Of a DNA stretch of 64,000 nucleotides, positions 10,512 to 19,216 are shown piece by piece; position 1 is the first letter of the stretch; each line of letters begins with the position of its first letter. The position numbers and the translations under genes were made by a program. Origin of the DNA: Kappaphycus alvarezii (taxonomy: Eukaryota; Rhodophyta; Florideophyceae; Gigartinales; Solieriaceae); the NCBI GenBank assembly GCA_002205965.3, contig NADL03000629.1, positions 992,001 to 1,056,000 of the forward strand, written 5' to 3'. The notes under the pieces are model-generated. The model was not told the origin of the DNA. It made no database searches and saw nothing but the letters and a program-made list of their open reading frames with translations.

Positions 10512-11890
10512 TTACAGAGCCGGCTCAATGCCGGCGAGCAGGTATGCCGCGTTGGACATGACGGGCGCAGCAGCGTGCCTTTGAGTAAGCACCGCTCTAA
10601 CCATCCCATAGGTCTCCATCGCTCGAACGGCCACGTTCCGCGCGACATCGGTTAGCACCGCGTACGCGTCTGGGTGCCAGCCTCCGAGGGTGGATATTGG
10701 GATAGGCACAAGCCTCCCTCTAGTAGCAGTCGCGAGCAGTGGTTCATACCTTCTACGTTTGGCGGAGATGGCTGCGTTGAGGGAGGTGAGTGGGTTGAAA
10801 GTACGCGCTCTCCTATTGGAGGGCGCAAGAGGATTGACGAACGTGACGTCAAAAAAGTCCGTTACTCCGTTGCTACCCATTGCCTCTATATCCGGCCTTG
10901 TGCGGTGAAGCCCCTGTCGCCGCCGATAGCCGGATGACGGGCTGCCTTCTGCAGGTCTTGGGCGAGGAGGACGACTTGACGGTCGTGTCGTCGGGTGCGG
11001 TGCCCACCATGCAGGCAGTGCATGAGGTGATCCCCGTGGCAGTAGAGGACCTCAGGGCAGTTTGGGCGTGGGCACGGCGTGTCTGGGGCGAAGAGCGGGA
11101 CCTGGAGGTAGTACTGGAGCCACACTGAGAACTCACGGGCGTCAATGTTGGTCTTGAGGCCGGGGCACGGAGGACAATAGACCCATTCCTTTGCGCCGGG
11201 AAGGCCCATGGAAGCCCGGAAAGCTTGCTTTCGTTGGTCGCCGAGAGGGATCTCTTCTTGAACTGCCGCATGGACTGCTTCTGTTAGTGTCTTTTGCGGG
11301 GGTGTTTTGCTTGAGCAAAATACACTAAAGGGTAGGAGTCGTGAGGGCAGGCAGAGGGTCGACCATATTCGGTAGGCGCAGACGGCATCATTGTACGTCG
11401 TGAGATCCGTGATGGGTGCCGGCAAGATACAGGTGGCCAGCCTGTTGGCAGCTGCGCTGGAGGCCAGGAAAGCGGCCCCCGCGATGCTTTTCGCCGATGT
11501 GAACCCTAAACCGAGGGTGGGTTTCTTAGGGTCCTGGGGTTTCACCGGTAGTTGGAGTTCTCGGAATATATCCGAGTCCAGTACTCCTCCGGCGAGTGTC
11601 CGGAGACATCGCTCCATCATGGCGTCAAATATAGCGGCGCCCTCCGACGTGCAAGAGGGTGGCACCACACGAAGGAGGTACCATGCACGAGGCAAGCCCA
11701 TGCTGCCTCGTGCATGGCGCCCGACAGAGAGTCGCTCAAGGCTGACGGAAAACTTGTAGGGATATGGGACAACATAGGGGTGTGGGTGGTGAAGATGTTC
11801 TCAGGACACGGCAGAGGTTGCGCGGAAGGCAGAACAATCTCTGGTGAACTCCACTTATCTGAACCCTGTCTTACCAATGTTTCGGTGTTC
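10512..11890 (-). pseudogene. Non-LTR retrotransposon ORF, C-terminal part, probably with restriction-like endonuclease
   Basis: The minus frame 11701-10886 ends in a zinc-binding pattern CPRPNCPEVLYCHGDHLMHC followed by RRHDRQVVLLAQDL. This C-x-x-C-x(n)-H-x(4)-C then RH(N/D) arrangement is typical of the region after RT in LINEs that carry a restriction-like (PD-(D/E)XK) endonuclease. After one frame change at about 10886-10875, the next frame (10880-10512) reads DVTFVNPLAP, a K-R-R-R-Y helix, VPIPISTLGGWHPDA and a C-terminus SNAAYLLAGIEPAL, which fits the nuclease and C-terminal region. The RT core itself is absent, so this is a 5'-truncated, frameshifted copy. At its upstream end it abuts a plus-oriented LINE tail at 11.9 kb. 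Confidence 0.65.
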
Positions 11891-11892
11891 AA

Positions 11893-12090
11893 GGATAGAT
11901 CGAATGTATCTTCCAAGAATAAAACACCGAAACCTTTCCCAATTCTTAGAGGATATATTCCATCTGTCCTTTAGTTTTACAGGCAGGCGCAATCGTCTCA
12001 AAAAGGTATGCCAACATAGTAGCGGGAGAGGAACTACGCTACCTAAATGGAAACATTAGAGCAAGCCATCAAGCAGGCCGCATTGAGCAT
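11893..12090. mobile_element. Two LINE type 1 tails in inverted orientation, head to head
   Basis: 11893-11940 carries the tail in plus orientation (CTTCCAAGAATAAAACACCG). From about 11941 to 12090 the same 3' UTR continues in minus orientation and reaches the ORF end (AGCCATCAAGCAGGCCGC). The two copies meet at their 3' ends. Confidence 0.6.
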
Positions 12091-12140
12091 ATACCACAGG
12101 AGGAAGATTCCGGTGTTTTGTTCTTGGAAGATACCACAGG
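12091..12140 (-). mobile_element. 30-bp LINE tail type 1 with perfect 10-bp TSD
   Basis: ATACCACAGG occurs at 12091-12100 and again at 12131-12140. The 30 bp between them (12101-12130) contain CCGGTGTTTTGTTCTTGG, the extreme 3' end of the type 1 tail. This is the shortest dated insertion in the window. Confidence 0.75.
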
Positions 12141-12439
12141 TGCCAGGTCATTCGAGACAGGGACCGTTGTAGTGGCTGAATCAATGGAACCAGGGACCGG
12201 TGTGGGGAAGTTGTTTGTACCAGCTTGTCGCAGTTTTGTCTCATATAATAAAACATGCTGCTTCACTGGCGTATTTGCAATGCATTTACATTTTATCACT
12301 GCAGACACTTTGAGAACGAAAACCCAAAGCGCCTCGTTGTAGTTTGGTTGGATACCTTTGAACCAATGTGTTGATCATGAAAACTGCAATGTCAATAGCT
12401 TAGTTGCGCGAGATATCTGCTAAGGTTACTGCGATTATG

Positions 12440-12940
12440 CCTTTTCTATCTTCCCAACTTGACTCACTGGAGTTGGCGTTGCGAAGGCGGGTCGGGAGGT
12501 GGGCGACTGCGGTGACATTTTTGTTCTCCTGAGGGCAAAATGAGCAGTGCCCTGAAGGGGGCAGTGGCCTTGCCGTGGTAGGCCCCCCATTGGGTGTACT
12601 GAAGGGAGCGGCTAGTGCCAATCCCAATATCTATTCTGGGAGGATGGCGCCCGGAGCCATACGCACTCGTCGCGGAATTGGCAGCAAATGTGGCCACGAG
12701 GGCAGTGGAGAGCTTCCCGAGAGCCAAAATGGTCCTCATGGATTGACACACAGCGCAAGCTATGCTGCCTAATGCGGCATGCCTCCTCGCCTGCCTTGAC
12801 CCGTCGATGTAGTCACTGGGTCACGGAGGCTCGGACGCGTTTCTGTTTTCTCCTTTCCTTCTCTCCAAACTCCGTGTAGATTCTCCCCCTCTAGAAGTGT
12901 CATACGACGGAGTAAACTACCCCATCATTTCCCCAGTTTA
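12440..12940 (+). pseudogene. LINE C-terminal relic with type 4 tail
   Basis: One plus frame reads VPIPISILGGWRPEP then a helix ending in FPRAKMVLMD, a stop, and PNAACLLACLDPSM followed by a stop. This aligns with the C-terminus of the LINE at 10.5 kb. It runs directly into the type 4 3' UTR (12.78-12.94 kb). One in-frame stop and upstream decay mark it as a pseudogene. Confidence 0.7.
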
Positions 12941-13658
12941 CTGAAACCTATGAAACCCATTTGTTACTTTTCGCGATCGGATCCCGCGTTGGAACCGAAT
13001 GGGGTTTGACCATGTTATGCCTGGATATGTTCCAATTGGGATATGGTCGCGTTTGTACAGGAGGCATGGCTGTTGTATGTCATTGCTGCTAGTCCTGTGC
13101 ATCTAGTGTAGTCGCGACTAATTACTGTGTATCCCAATAAAGGAAAGCAATATATGCTAACTGGTGGCGGGTAGCACAAAGGTACTGGTAGTAGTTCAAC
13201 AGCGGTAGCGGTATCAGAGATAACTTTGAAGAGCGGTAACCAGTGAGCGGAAGCTGCCCAAAGTTTAATGATCGACGGTATTTTCCTGGGCTTGTAAAGA
13301 CAAAAAGGGAACAGTAGGACTACAGTAACCTGAGGATGGTAATGACAGATGGTGCCTTAGCCAGATCAGTTGTAAAGCGTATCCAGATAGGACATTTATG
13401 TAAATGTAAAGCAATGATTGTCGTGTTTACCGCTTCCACTGGCTGCAGTTGTAAGACTGTACAATCAGCCTTATAGGTCAACGGCAATAGAGGCCAGCAG
13501 AGGAGTAGATGAATAAAGCTTTTGTTAGGCGAGAAGGGCCGATGCTGTGGCGTCGGCAGGGCTACGGATTCTACGAAATTGGACGTAGCAGTACTTCTCA
13601 ATGATCGACTTCCATCACTGCCAGAGAGGGCGTGAGCTCGCAGATATTTAACGTGAAA
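12941..13658. other. No recognisable gene (target DNA of the solo LTR)
   Basis: A minus frame at 13673-13320 has no recognisable motif. The stretch ends in the left copy of the LTR target-site duplication. Confidence 0.35.
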
Positions 13659-13663
13659 ACCTG

Positions 13664-13883
13664 TGTAATACAAAAAATGGTCCTCCCCTCATTTATACAG
13701 GAAATGGTCCTCCCTTCACGTTATACAAAAAATGGTCCTCCCTTCACGTTATACAGGAAATGGTCCTCCCCTCGTGTAATCCAGCAACCTACAACGATCC
13801 CGCCCCTAACTTCTCCAACCGTCATTTCCAAATTTACTTCCATTTTATCCAGATATTTTTATACTCTATTTAACCCTCTGAAT
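13664..13883 (+). repeat. Left part of the split solo LTR
   Basis: Carries four tandem units of about 28 bp containing AAATGGTCCTCCC at its start and ends in CTCTGAAT, the point at which the nested element joined. Confidence 0.9.
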
Positions 13884-14241
13884 TAAACATAGAGAAACAC
13901 AAACACATTTACTAGATTCACTTAAAGGTAAAATAGCTAAAACATGACGTATAACATACCCCGCGTTCTCGTCGCATACGTCGTCAGTAGCCGTCTCGAC
14001 AGGGATGGCGAAACTAAGAGGGTTAGGTGAGTCAAATTTTGGAAAAGACGATTTCCATGAGATGGTTAGGGTGCTAGCGTCCCATCCCAAATCACGCTAA
14101 AAATTGAGGTATCGTCAGTCCCAGATTTCACGAGATGTGACAGTCATCTTGAGGTGTCCATTCTCTCACGAGGGTGGATCGGAGGTACGCAAGTGCCTTC
14201 ATTTGTCGCGGGCCGATCGGCCCGTCTCTGTAACATGAATT

Positions 14242-14454
14242 TCACGCTAAAGCCTTCTCGTGGCGATCTTCGTTCAGAGAACCGAGAAATCGGTTGACCA
14301 CTAATTTAGCACCCTCATAGAAGATTTCTGTCTTGCGGAAGCTTACGACTTGTCCGGTTGACGTGTTGCGAAAGCGATACTCCTGCAAGCGAACTTGAGA
14401 GCGATTAATGATGCGAGGTATGATATCGAAAATGAAAGAAACCATAATATCCAA
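14242..14454 (-). CDS. Small ORF of unknown function inside the recombinase element
   Basis: A 70-codon minus-strand frame lies in the ~736-bp segment between repeat A2 and the B2 end. It has no recognisable domain. The segment is not expected in a simple split-direct-repeat element, so it may be passenger DNA. Whether the frame is coding is doubtful. Confidence 0.15.
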   Translation of the reverse strand: MDIMVSFIFDIIPRIINRSQVRLQEYRFRNTSTGQVVSFRKTEIFYEGAKLVVNRFLGSLNEDRHEKALA

Positions 14455-14619
14455 ATGACACGATATTTCAAATCACAATGCACTGAGCGACCGAAGGACG
14501 CACAATTTTGATTCGACACGTGTAAAGAAAACAATACTCAAAGGATTCAAACAAATGAAACAAAGAACAACGATGACTTGTGAATGGGCCATGAAGGATG
14601 AATGGAGGGCGGGAGGCGG

Positions 14620-14946
14620 GAGAACAAGCGACGACTTGAGGAACCAGAAGTTGCGCTAGAGGTTTTCAAGTTGGCGGTTATATAGCCCTGTTGAACCGGT
14701 CTTGATCGTGGTCCAAGTCCCCTTGCGCAAGCGGTACGGCTGCTACGTAGAAACCAGGAAGCATATGCGGCCGCGGCAGCGAGTGTAGGGTGTACAACGG
14801 TAAGCTGCCTACGTGGCCTTCCTAAAAGGTGCTTACAGTCAATTGATGCAACCGTGACCGCGTGACTTATCCGGAGTGGCAGATCAAGGCCACGTTCAAC
14901 CCCCCTTATCATATTCACCCATAATTTTCCAATTAAAGTACCGAAT
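14620..14946 (-). repeat. Internal direct repeat A2 of the recombinase element
   Basis: 327 bp nearly identical to 18891-19216. The only obvious length difference is one C in a C-run. It ends in TACCGAAT and is followed at once by TAAACATAGAG, the other element end. Confidence 0.92.
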
Positions 14947-14994
14947 TAAACATAGAGAAAAACCAAATTCAAAGGATTTGCTTCGAGACTGCGG

Positions 14995-15930
14995 TTACAA
15001 CAAGTGGCCGAAGAAGAAATACGAATCTTCACACGGTTGCACTCTTCCATCCAAATACGATTCTCGAAACGTTCTGCCGGCTGACCAATCACCCCAGATG
15101 AGGATACGGTATTCTTGGACCCCGATCGCTGCGCTTTCAGATGCAGCGCCCATACGTAGAGAGTGTGAGGACCAAGTAACCTGCGGTGGTGGGGTTATTT
15201 TCAGACGAGAGAGCGTAGAAGAAATCCAGATAGATAGGGTGCGTGCGCTAGTAGACAAGCGAGTACCCGGTAAAGCCCAATAATAGCGCGATTTAGAAGT
15301 ATTCCCACGGCGTAGAACATCATAACGAAGCACCAAATCAATCAGACTTTCCGAACAGTTTGAATTCCGACGGTAGGAGAGCGTGTGCGAAACCCGTTGC
15401 TTGTTCTTGCGGAGCGCTATTGCGATATCGATAGATTGAGCGTTGACAGCAATGTTGTCCAGTAGCAAGGATATCCCAGCTTCGCCCCGCTCGAAGAACA
15501 CGTAGCTCACGAGTATTGCGCAAGAATTTCGTAGAAATTCCAAATCTGTCGTTGGAGAAGTCATAGCGGCTTGGAAGATTTGGCGGGCCACCGAGCTTGG
15601 CAAAGCGCGACGTTCCTTAGAGGCTTCCGGGTCGGTTATGATTTTGCGTTCCAAATCGGCTTGCTGATATGCAGTTACTGCGAGCTGTATCAAAGGGGTG
15701 AGAGTGAGGGGGCGACCAATCCTGGTGTGAGCAGTTGTAACCGCGGAGAGATAGTTACGAACTGATCCAGCACTTACACGAGATTCATCAAAGAGCCAAC
15801 CCAGATAGCGAAGTAAAGGACCTTCGGAGCCCTCCAGTGGGTCGATTCCATCCTGGGAGCAAAAAGTAACCCATTTCTTCCATAGTATCTCATTCGAGCG
15901 CCAGGTGTTTGGGGTACGTGCCTTTGGCAT
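14995..15930 (-). CDS. Tyrosine recombinase of the DIRS/Ngaro-type element
   Basis: A 311-aa ORF with the full tyrosine-recombinase signature. Residues 20-90 look like the SAM-like core-binding domain. The first catalytic arginine is R148 in FFERGEAG, followed by H256-x-x-R259 in SSHSLRMGAA, W282 in GDWSAGR and the nucleophile Y292 in FRESYLDG. The length and the HSLRMGAAS motif fit recombinases of YR retrotransposons. The enzyme would insert a circular DNA copy of the element by strand exchange at the GAAT core, explaining the lack of TSD. It is the last ORF of the element. It starts at an ATG and shows no frameshift, so it may be intact. Confidence 0.9.
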   Translation of the reverse strand: MPKARTPNTWRSNEILWKKWVTFCSQDGIDPLEGSEGPLLRYLGWLFDESRVSAGSVRNYLSAVTTAHTRIGRPLTLTPLIQLAVTAYQQADLERKIITDPEASKERRALPSSVARQIFQAAMTSPTTDLEFLRNSCAILVSYVFFERGEAGISLLLDNIAVNAQSIDIAIALRKNKQRVSHTLSYRRNSNCSESLIDLVLRYDVLRRGNTSKSRYYWALPGTRLSTSARTLSIWISSTLSRLKITPPPQVTWSSHSLRMGAASESAAIGVQEYRILIWGDWSAGRTFRESYLDGRVQPCEDSYFFFGHLL

Positions 15931-16000
15931 GATCCGTGCAATAGTATTCCCCCCGAAGTATTCCCTAACCCGGCCGCTGTAAGCACAGATTGCTGGAGAG

Positions 16001-16440
16001 TCACTGCGAGCGGTAGCGATCGTGCTTCTTCTGCGAGATTTTCCAGACGGCGATGTTCCACGGTGGGACGGGCATCGACGGCGGAGCCCACAGAGGCGGT
16101 AGGTAGAGGTTGTCGGCGGCGAATACGTGTGGCCGTGACAGTTGGCGCAGGTTGAGAAACCATGATTGAGCGGGCCAATACGGCGTGACCAAGATTCCTG
16201 CGGCCTGTTCCTTGATGATCTTGGCTACGACGAGTGGTATCAACTTGAGGGGCGGGTTCCAAAAATTGACTTCTGATTTCCAATCCTGGGAGAGCGCGTC
16301 TACGGCGAGGGAGCCAGGAGACGCAAACTCGCTGTTGTACCTCCTGCAGATCCGATTGGTGTTGTCTGCGAATCTGTCGATTGTTGGCGGGAAAGATTCG
16401 AGTAGAGCTGAAGGGGCTTGGTATTGATCCTCCAATCGTC
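16001..16440 (-). pseudogene. C-terminal part of the DIRS-type RT polyprotein
   Basis: The minus frame reads PTIDRFADNTNRICRRYNS, then DALSQDW and NFWNPPLKLIPLV, a segment conserved after RNase H in DIRS-like pol proteins. It lies in a different frame from the RNase H, so one frame change separates them near 16430. It ends just before the recombinase ORF. Confidence 0.6.
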
Positions 16441-16870
16441 GAGTGTCTGAAGGCGTGACAGTCGGTCGGCGAAACGGTTGACTGCCGAGGGCAGATACTG
16501 TGATTCGATGGTGATCCCGAGTTTGAGAAGCAAGCGGTGTAGCGAACGGAGCTCTGTCATTAAGGGCCGAGACTTGGTGGTCATCGCATTGAGTATCGAT
16601 ACCACCGCCTGATTGTCCTCCCAAATCTTGAGATGAGTCCCGTTCTTCAGCAACGACGCGAAGGCCCGAATATTGTCCGTGACGGCCCGTAGTTCCAAGA
16701 AAGTTATTGGCTTGACTCGCAGTACGGGGTCCCAGAGTCCGCGAGCCTCCCAACAACCCTGTACCCCTGGCCTCAGATCCGATCCCAATGTTCCTCCCTG
16801 TCCGACTCCCGTCGACGCGTCTGAGTGTAGGGCCAATGTTGGCTGTGGGTAGCGATAGGCCTTTCTGGAG
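16440..16870 (-). pseudogene. RNase H domain of the DIRS-type element
   Basis: The minus frame has the acidic active-site pattern: HSDAS (first D), FLELRAV (E), WEDNQAVVSIL (D) and NRFADRLSRL (last D). The frame differs from the RT frame upstream. The switch lies near 16860, and the RT frame continues briefly as out-of-frame nonsense. In a functional element RT and RNase H are one polyprotein, so this is either a mutation or a recoding site. Confidence 0.75.
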
Positions 16871-17954
16871 GATTGGTAGTGAGGTCCCTCCAGAAGCGCA
16901 GGTCCCGAAGAGCGGCGTGTAGAAGCCTCACGCGTTTCCCCGTCTTGCTCAGATTCGTCTTGAGAGACTCGTAAATTGATCGAGTGTAGAACCGGGCGAG
17001 GGGCATAGCGAGCGAGCATGAGATAGCGACGCCTGCGAAGTGGCGTAGCAGTGATACGTCGACTAGTCGGCGATTGCGGCGTGCTTGGCGTAATAGTTGC
17101 CGGGCAATACCTCGCAACTTTTCCATCCTTCGAGCCGTAATCCCAAAAACTAGACGGTCTGTATCGATTAGAAATCCCAAATGCTCGATCTGCCTCGTTC
17201 CTTCCCAGTGACCTTTGTCCTCCTTTCTCTGAAGTCCACACGAGCGGAGCAGAGAATCGATCTGTCGGCGGGCCTTGTTGAGGCGTGAAGGACGGTTTAG
17301 AGCCACCAAGAAGTCGTCCATGTAGGGATGGATTCGGAGACGTAAGGTTTCCCGGACATATTGAACGAAAGGTCGCATGAACTTGATGAAGTAGGCGGGA
17401 GAGAGTTTCCATCCGAAAGGGAGGGCAACACAGCGAAAGTAGCGATGGTCTACTTTGAACACGAACCAATTTCGAATATCGGGGTGTAGACGGAAATGGT
17501 GGTAACCTTTGGCGATATCGAAAGAAAACATCATGTCGGATTTCTGGAGGTCCAGTGCGAATCCTTCTAATGTTTCCATGCGAACGGGGATATCCCGAAA
17601 TAGGGTAGATTGCCGAGAAAGATTGACCACGAGCCGCTTCTTTTCCGCTGAAGTTGTCACAAAGGCGTTGGAGATAGGGAAGCCAGCTTGGTGTAAGGAA
17701 AGAGCGGTCGACTCGGAGATTTCTTCGTAACTGCGACGGTGGAGCGCATCCGATATTGCTGAATCGAAGAATTCCCGGTCTTGGGGATCGATGGGGATTT
17801 GAGGGAGTTGGAATTTTGTGCGTGAAAGGGAGGTTGTGATGGGTTTTTCGTAGACCCCAAACCGCAAAGCGCGGACGAGGAATTTCGAGGCGCCGAGGGT
17901 TTCGGCCCAGAAGGGAGCGGCGCACTGGGTATTGCGCCAGAGGACGTGGGACAT
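16773..17954 (-). CDS. Reverse transcriptase of the DIRS-type element
   Basis: A 393-aa frame with RT core motifs: FSFDIAKGYHHFRLHP (144-159, motif A), ALPFGWKLSPAYF (177-189, motif B) and YMDD at 211-214 in HPYMDDFLVALN (motif C). Motif HLGFLIDTD follows at the expected distance. It copies the element RNA. The last ~25 residues are out-of-frame translation of the RNase H start, so the native protein is longer. It lies 36 bp downstream of the gag-like ORF in the same orientation. Confidence 0.88.
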   Translation of the reverse strand: MSHVLWRNTQCAAPFWAETLGASKFLVRALRFGVYEKPITTSLSRTKFQLPQIPIDPQDREFFDSAISDALHRRSYEEISESTALSLHQAGFPISNAFVTTSAEKKRLVVNLSRQSTLFRDIPVRMETLEGFALDLQKSDMMFSFDIAKGYHHFRLHPDIRNWFVFKVDHRYFRCVALPFGWKLSPAYFIKFMRPFVQYVRETLRLRIHPYMDDFLVALNRPSRLNKARRQIDSLLRSCGLQRKEDKGHWEGTRQIEHLGFLIDTDRLVFGITARRMEKLRGIARQLLRQARRNRRLVDVSLLRHFAGVAISCSLAMPLARFYTRSIYESLKTNLSKTGKRVRLLHAALRDLRFWRDLTTNPPERPIATHSQHWPYTQTRRRESDREEHWDRI

Positions 17955-17989
17955 AGGGACAGAAAGAAAGAGTCGCGGAGGCGACGTCT

Positions 17990-18829
17990 TTAGTTGGACT
18001 TAGAGTCCTTGGAACCTTTTCCGGACTGATTCTTGCGAGGTCGAGAGCCTTGAGCGGCCTGTTTGTTGAACTCCTTAGCGTATGCCTGGGAGCGCAATTC
18101 AGCGAACTTGGCCTTAGTTGAGCGATAGAGCTCAGAAGAATACGGGTAGTCGTCTTCACGAAGGTAACGCTGGAGCAGGATGGCTTCGGACTTTCCGGAC
18201 TCGACAGAGTCAGTGAAGAAGTCGGTCCGTTCCAGAATGCGGTTGTAAGTGGCCTCCAAGTAGTGGTGTAGAACAGAGAAGAACTCAGTAGCGGCTGAGA
18301 TGTCTTTGTTCTGGAGGGCCTCGGTGACCCGGTGAGCGCAGGCGATGGCGGTCTCACAGTTGTGCCCAACGTTCCAGAGTACTTCCGCTTCCCACCCGTC
18401 ACGAACGTCAGCGGCCTTGATGCGACCGAAAAGACCTTCTGGTTCCGGAATGAACCTCTTGGCGGGATAGGGAGCGACGGAGCTAGGACGCTGGTACTTG
18501 TTGAGTTTGCCGACCTCAGCGTATTCCTGGCGGGTAGCGAGTGTGTCGGCAACTGCGGTTGCAGAGGGCGTGGGCAGTGTGAACTGAAGAACGCCCGTTT
18601 TGTAAGCCTCAGCGGCAGTTGAGGGCTTGACGGTAGGATCAGATACCGGTGGATCTGAATCGGCGGCGGCGGCGGGCTCTGCGGCAGGAGGGTTCGACGG
18701 TCCAGCGGAAGCTTGGAGCAAGTTGACAATCTGCGAGAGCTGGGTTTCGATGCCGGTGACCTTGTTCTCGAGGGTATGGAGGCGAGAAGCGTCGGACTGC
18801 GAGGATTCAGAGGAGGTGGCATGGGACAT
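17990..18829 (-). CDS. Gag-like ORF of the DIRS-type element
   Basis: A 279-aa ORF starting at an ATG just inside repeat A1. Residues 16-45 form a heptad-like coiled coil (LENKVTGIETQLSQIVNLL), residues 46-70 are proline/alanine rich, and the C-terminus is basic (RPRKNQSGKGSKDSKSN). There is no zinc knuckle. The position ahead of RT and the coiled-coil plus basic-tail layout match the first ORF of YR retroelements, presumed to be a nucleocapsid. Sequence assignment rests on position rather than a named domain. Confidence 0.65.
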   Translation of the reverse strand: MSHATSSESSQSDASRLHTLENKVTGIETQLSQIVNLLQASAGPSNPPAAEPAAAADSDPPVSDPTVKPSTAAEAYKTGVLQFTLPTPSATAVADTLATRQEYAEVGKLNKYQRPSSVAPYPAKRFIPEPEGLFGRIKAADVRDGWEAEVLWNVGHNCETAIACAHRVTEALQNKDISAATEFFSVLHHYLEATYNRILERTDFFTDSVESGKSEAILLQRYLREDDYPYSSELYRSTKAKFAELRSQAYAKEFNKQAAQGSRPRKNQSGKGSKDSKSN

Positions 18830-18890
18830 GGTTGATGTGCAAGTGTGATAGTCGACCTAGACAGATTCGTCTGGAGCTGGTTCGAGGGAT

Positions 18891-19216
18891 GAGAACAAGC
18901 GACGACTTGAGGAACCAGAAGTTGCGCTAGAGGTTTTCAAGTTGGCGGTTATATAGCCCTGTTGAACCGGTCTTGATCGTGGTCCAAGTCCCCTTGCGCA
19001 AGCGGTACGGCTGCTACGTAGAAACCAGGAAGCATATGCGGCCGCGGCAGCGAGTGTAGGGTGTACAACGGTAAGCTGCCTACGTGGCCTTCCTAAAAGG
19101 TGCTTACAGTCAATTGATGCAACCGTGACCGCGTGACTTATCCGGAGTGGCAGATCAAGGCCACGTTCAACCCCCTTATCATATTCACCCATAATTTTCC
19201 AATTAAAGTACCGAAT
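18891..19216 (-). repeat. Terminal direct repeat A1 of the recombinase element
   Basis: 326-bp copy of the internal repeat. It forms the 5' terminus of the element in its coding orientation and precedes the gag-like ORF. Open frames inside it occur in both repeats but have no recognisable domain and are not counted as genes. Confidence 0.92.

Larger units (their letters stand above)
13884..19216 (-). mobile_element. Tyrosine-recombinase retrotransposon (DIRS/Ngaro-type), nested in the LTR
   Basis: In element orientation (minus strand) the order is A1 repeat (19216-18891), gag-like ORF, RT, RNase H, a conserved DIRS-type C-terminal segment, tyrosine recombinase, a short B1 end, A2 repeat (14946-14620), about 736 bp of other DNA, and the B2 end at 13884. 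There are no LTRs and no target-site duplication, as expected for recombinase-mediated insertion. The tetranucleotide GAAT lies at both host junctions and at the internal B1/A2 junction. Element length is 5333 bp. Frame breaks in the RT-RNase H region suggest an inactive copy, although the recombinase is intact. Confidence 0.88.

Noticed and set aside
16300-18822. 840-codon minus frame spanning most of the recombinase element
   Set aside because: Only its last third encodes a real domain (RNase H). The first two thirds are out-of-frame translation of the gag-like and RT ORFs, rich in P, S and R.
18857-19192. Open frame shared by both A repeats (14547-14918 and 18857-19192)
   Set aside because: It occurs in both repeats only because they are duplicates, differs at its ends, and has no domain.
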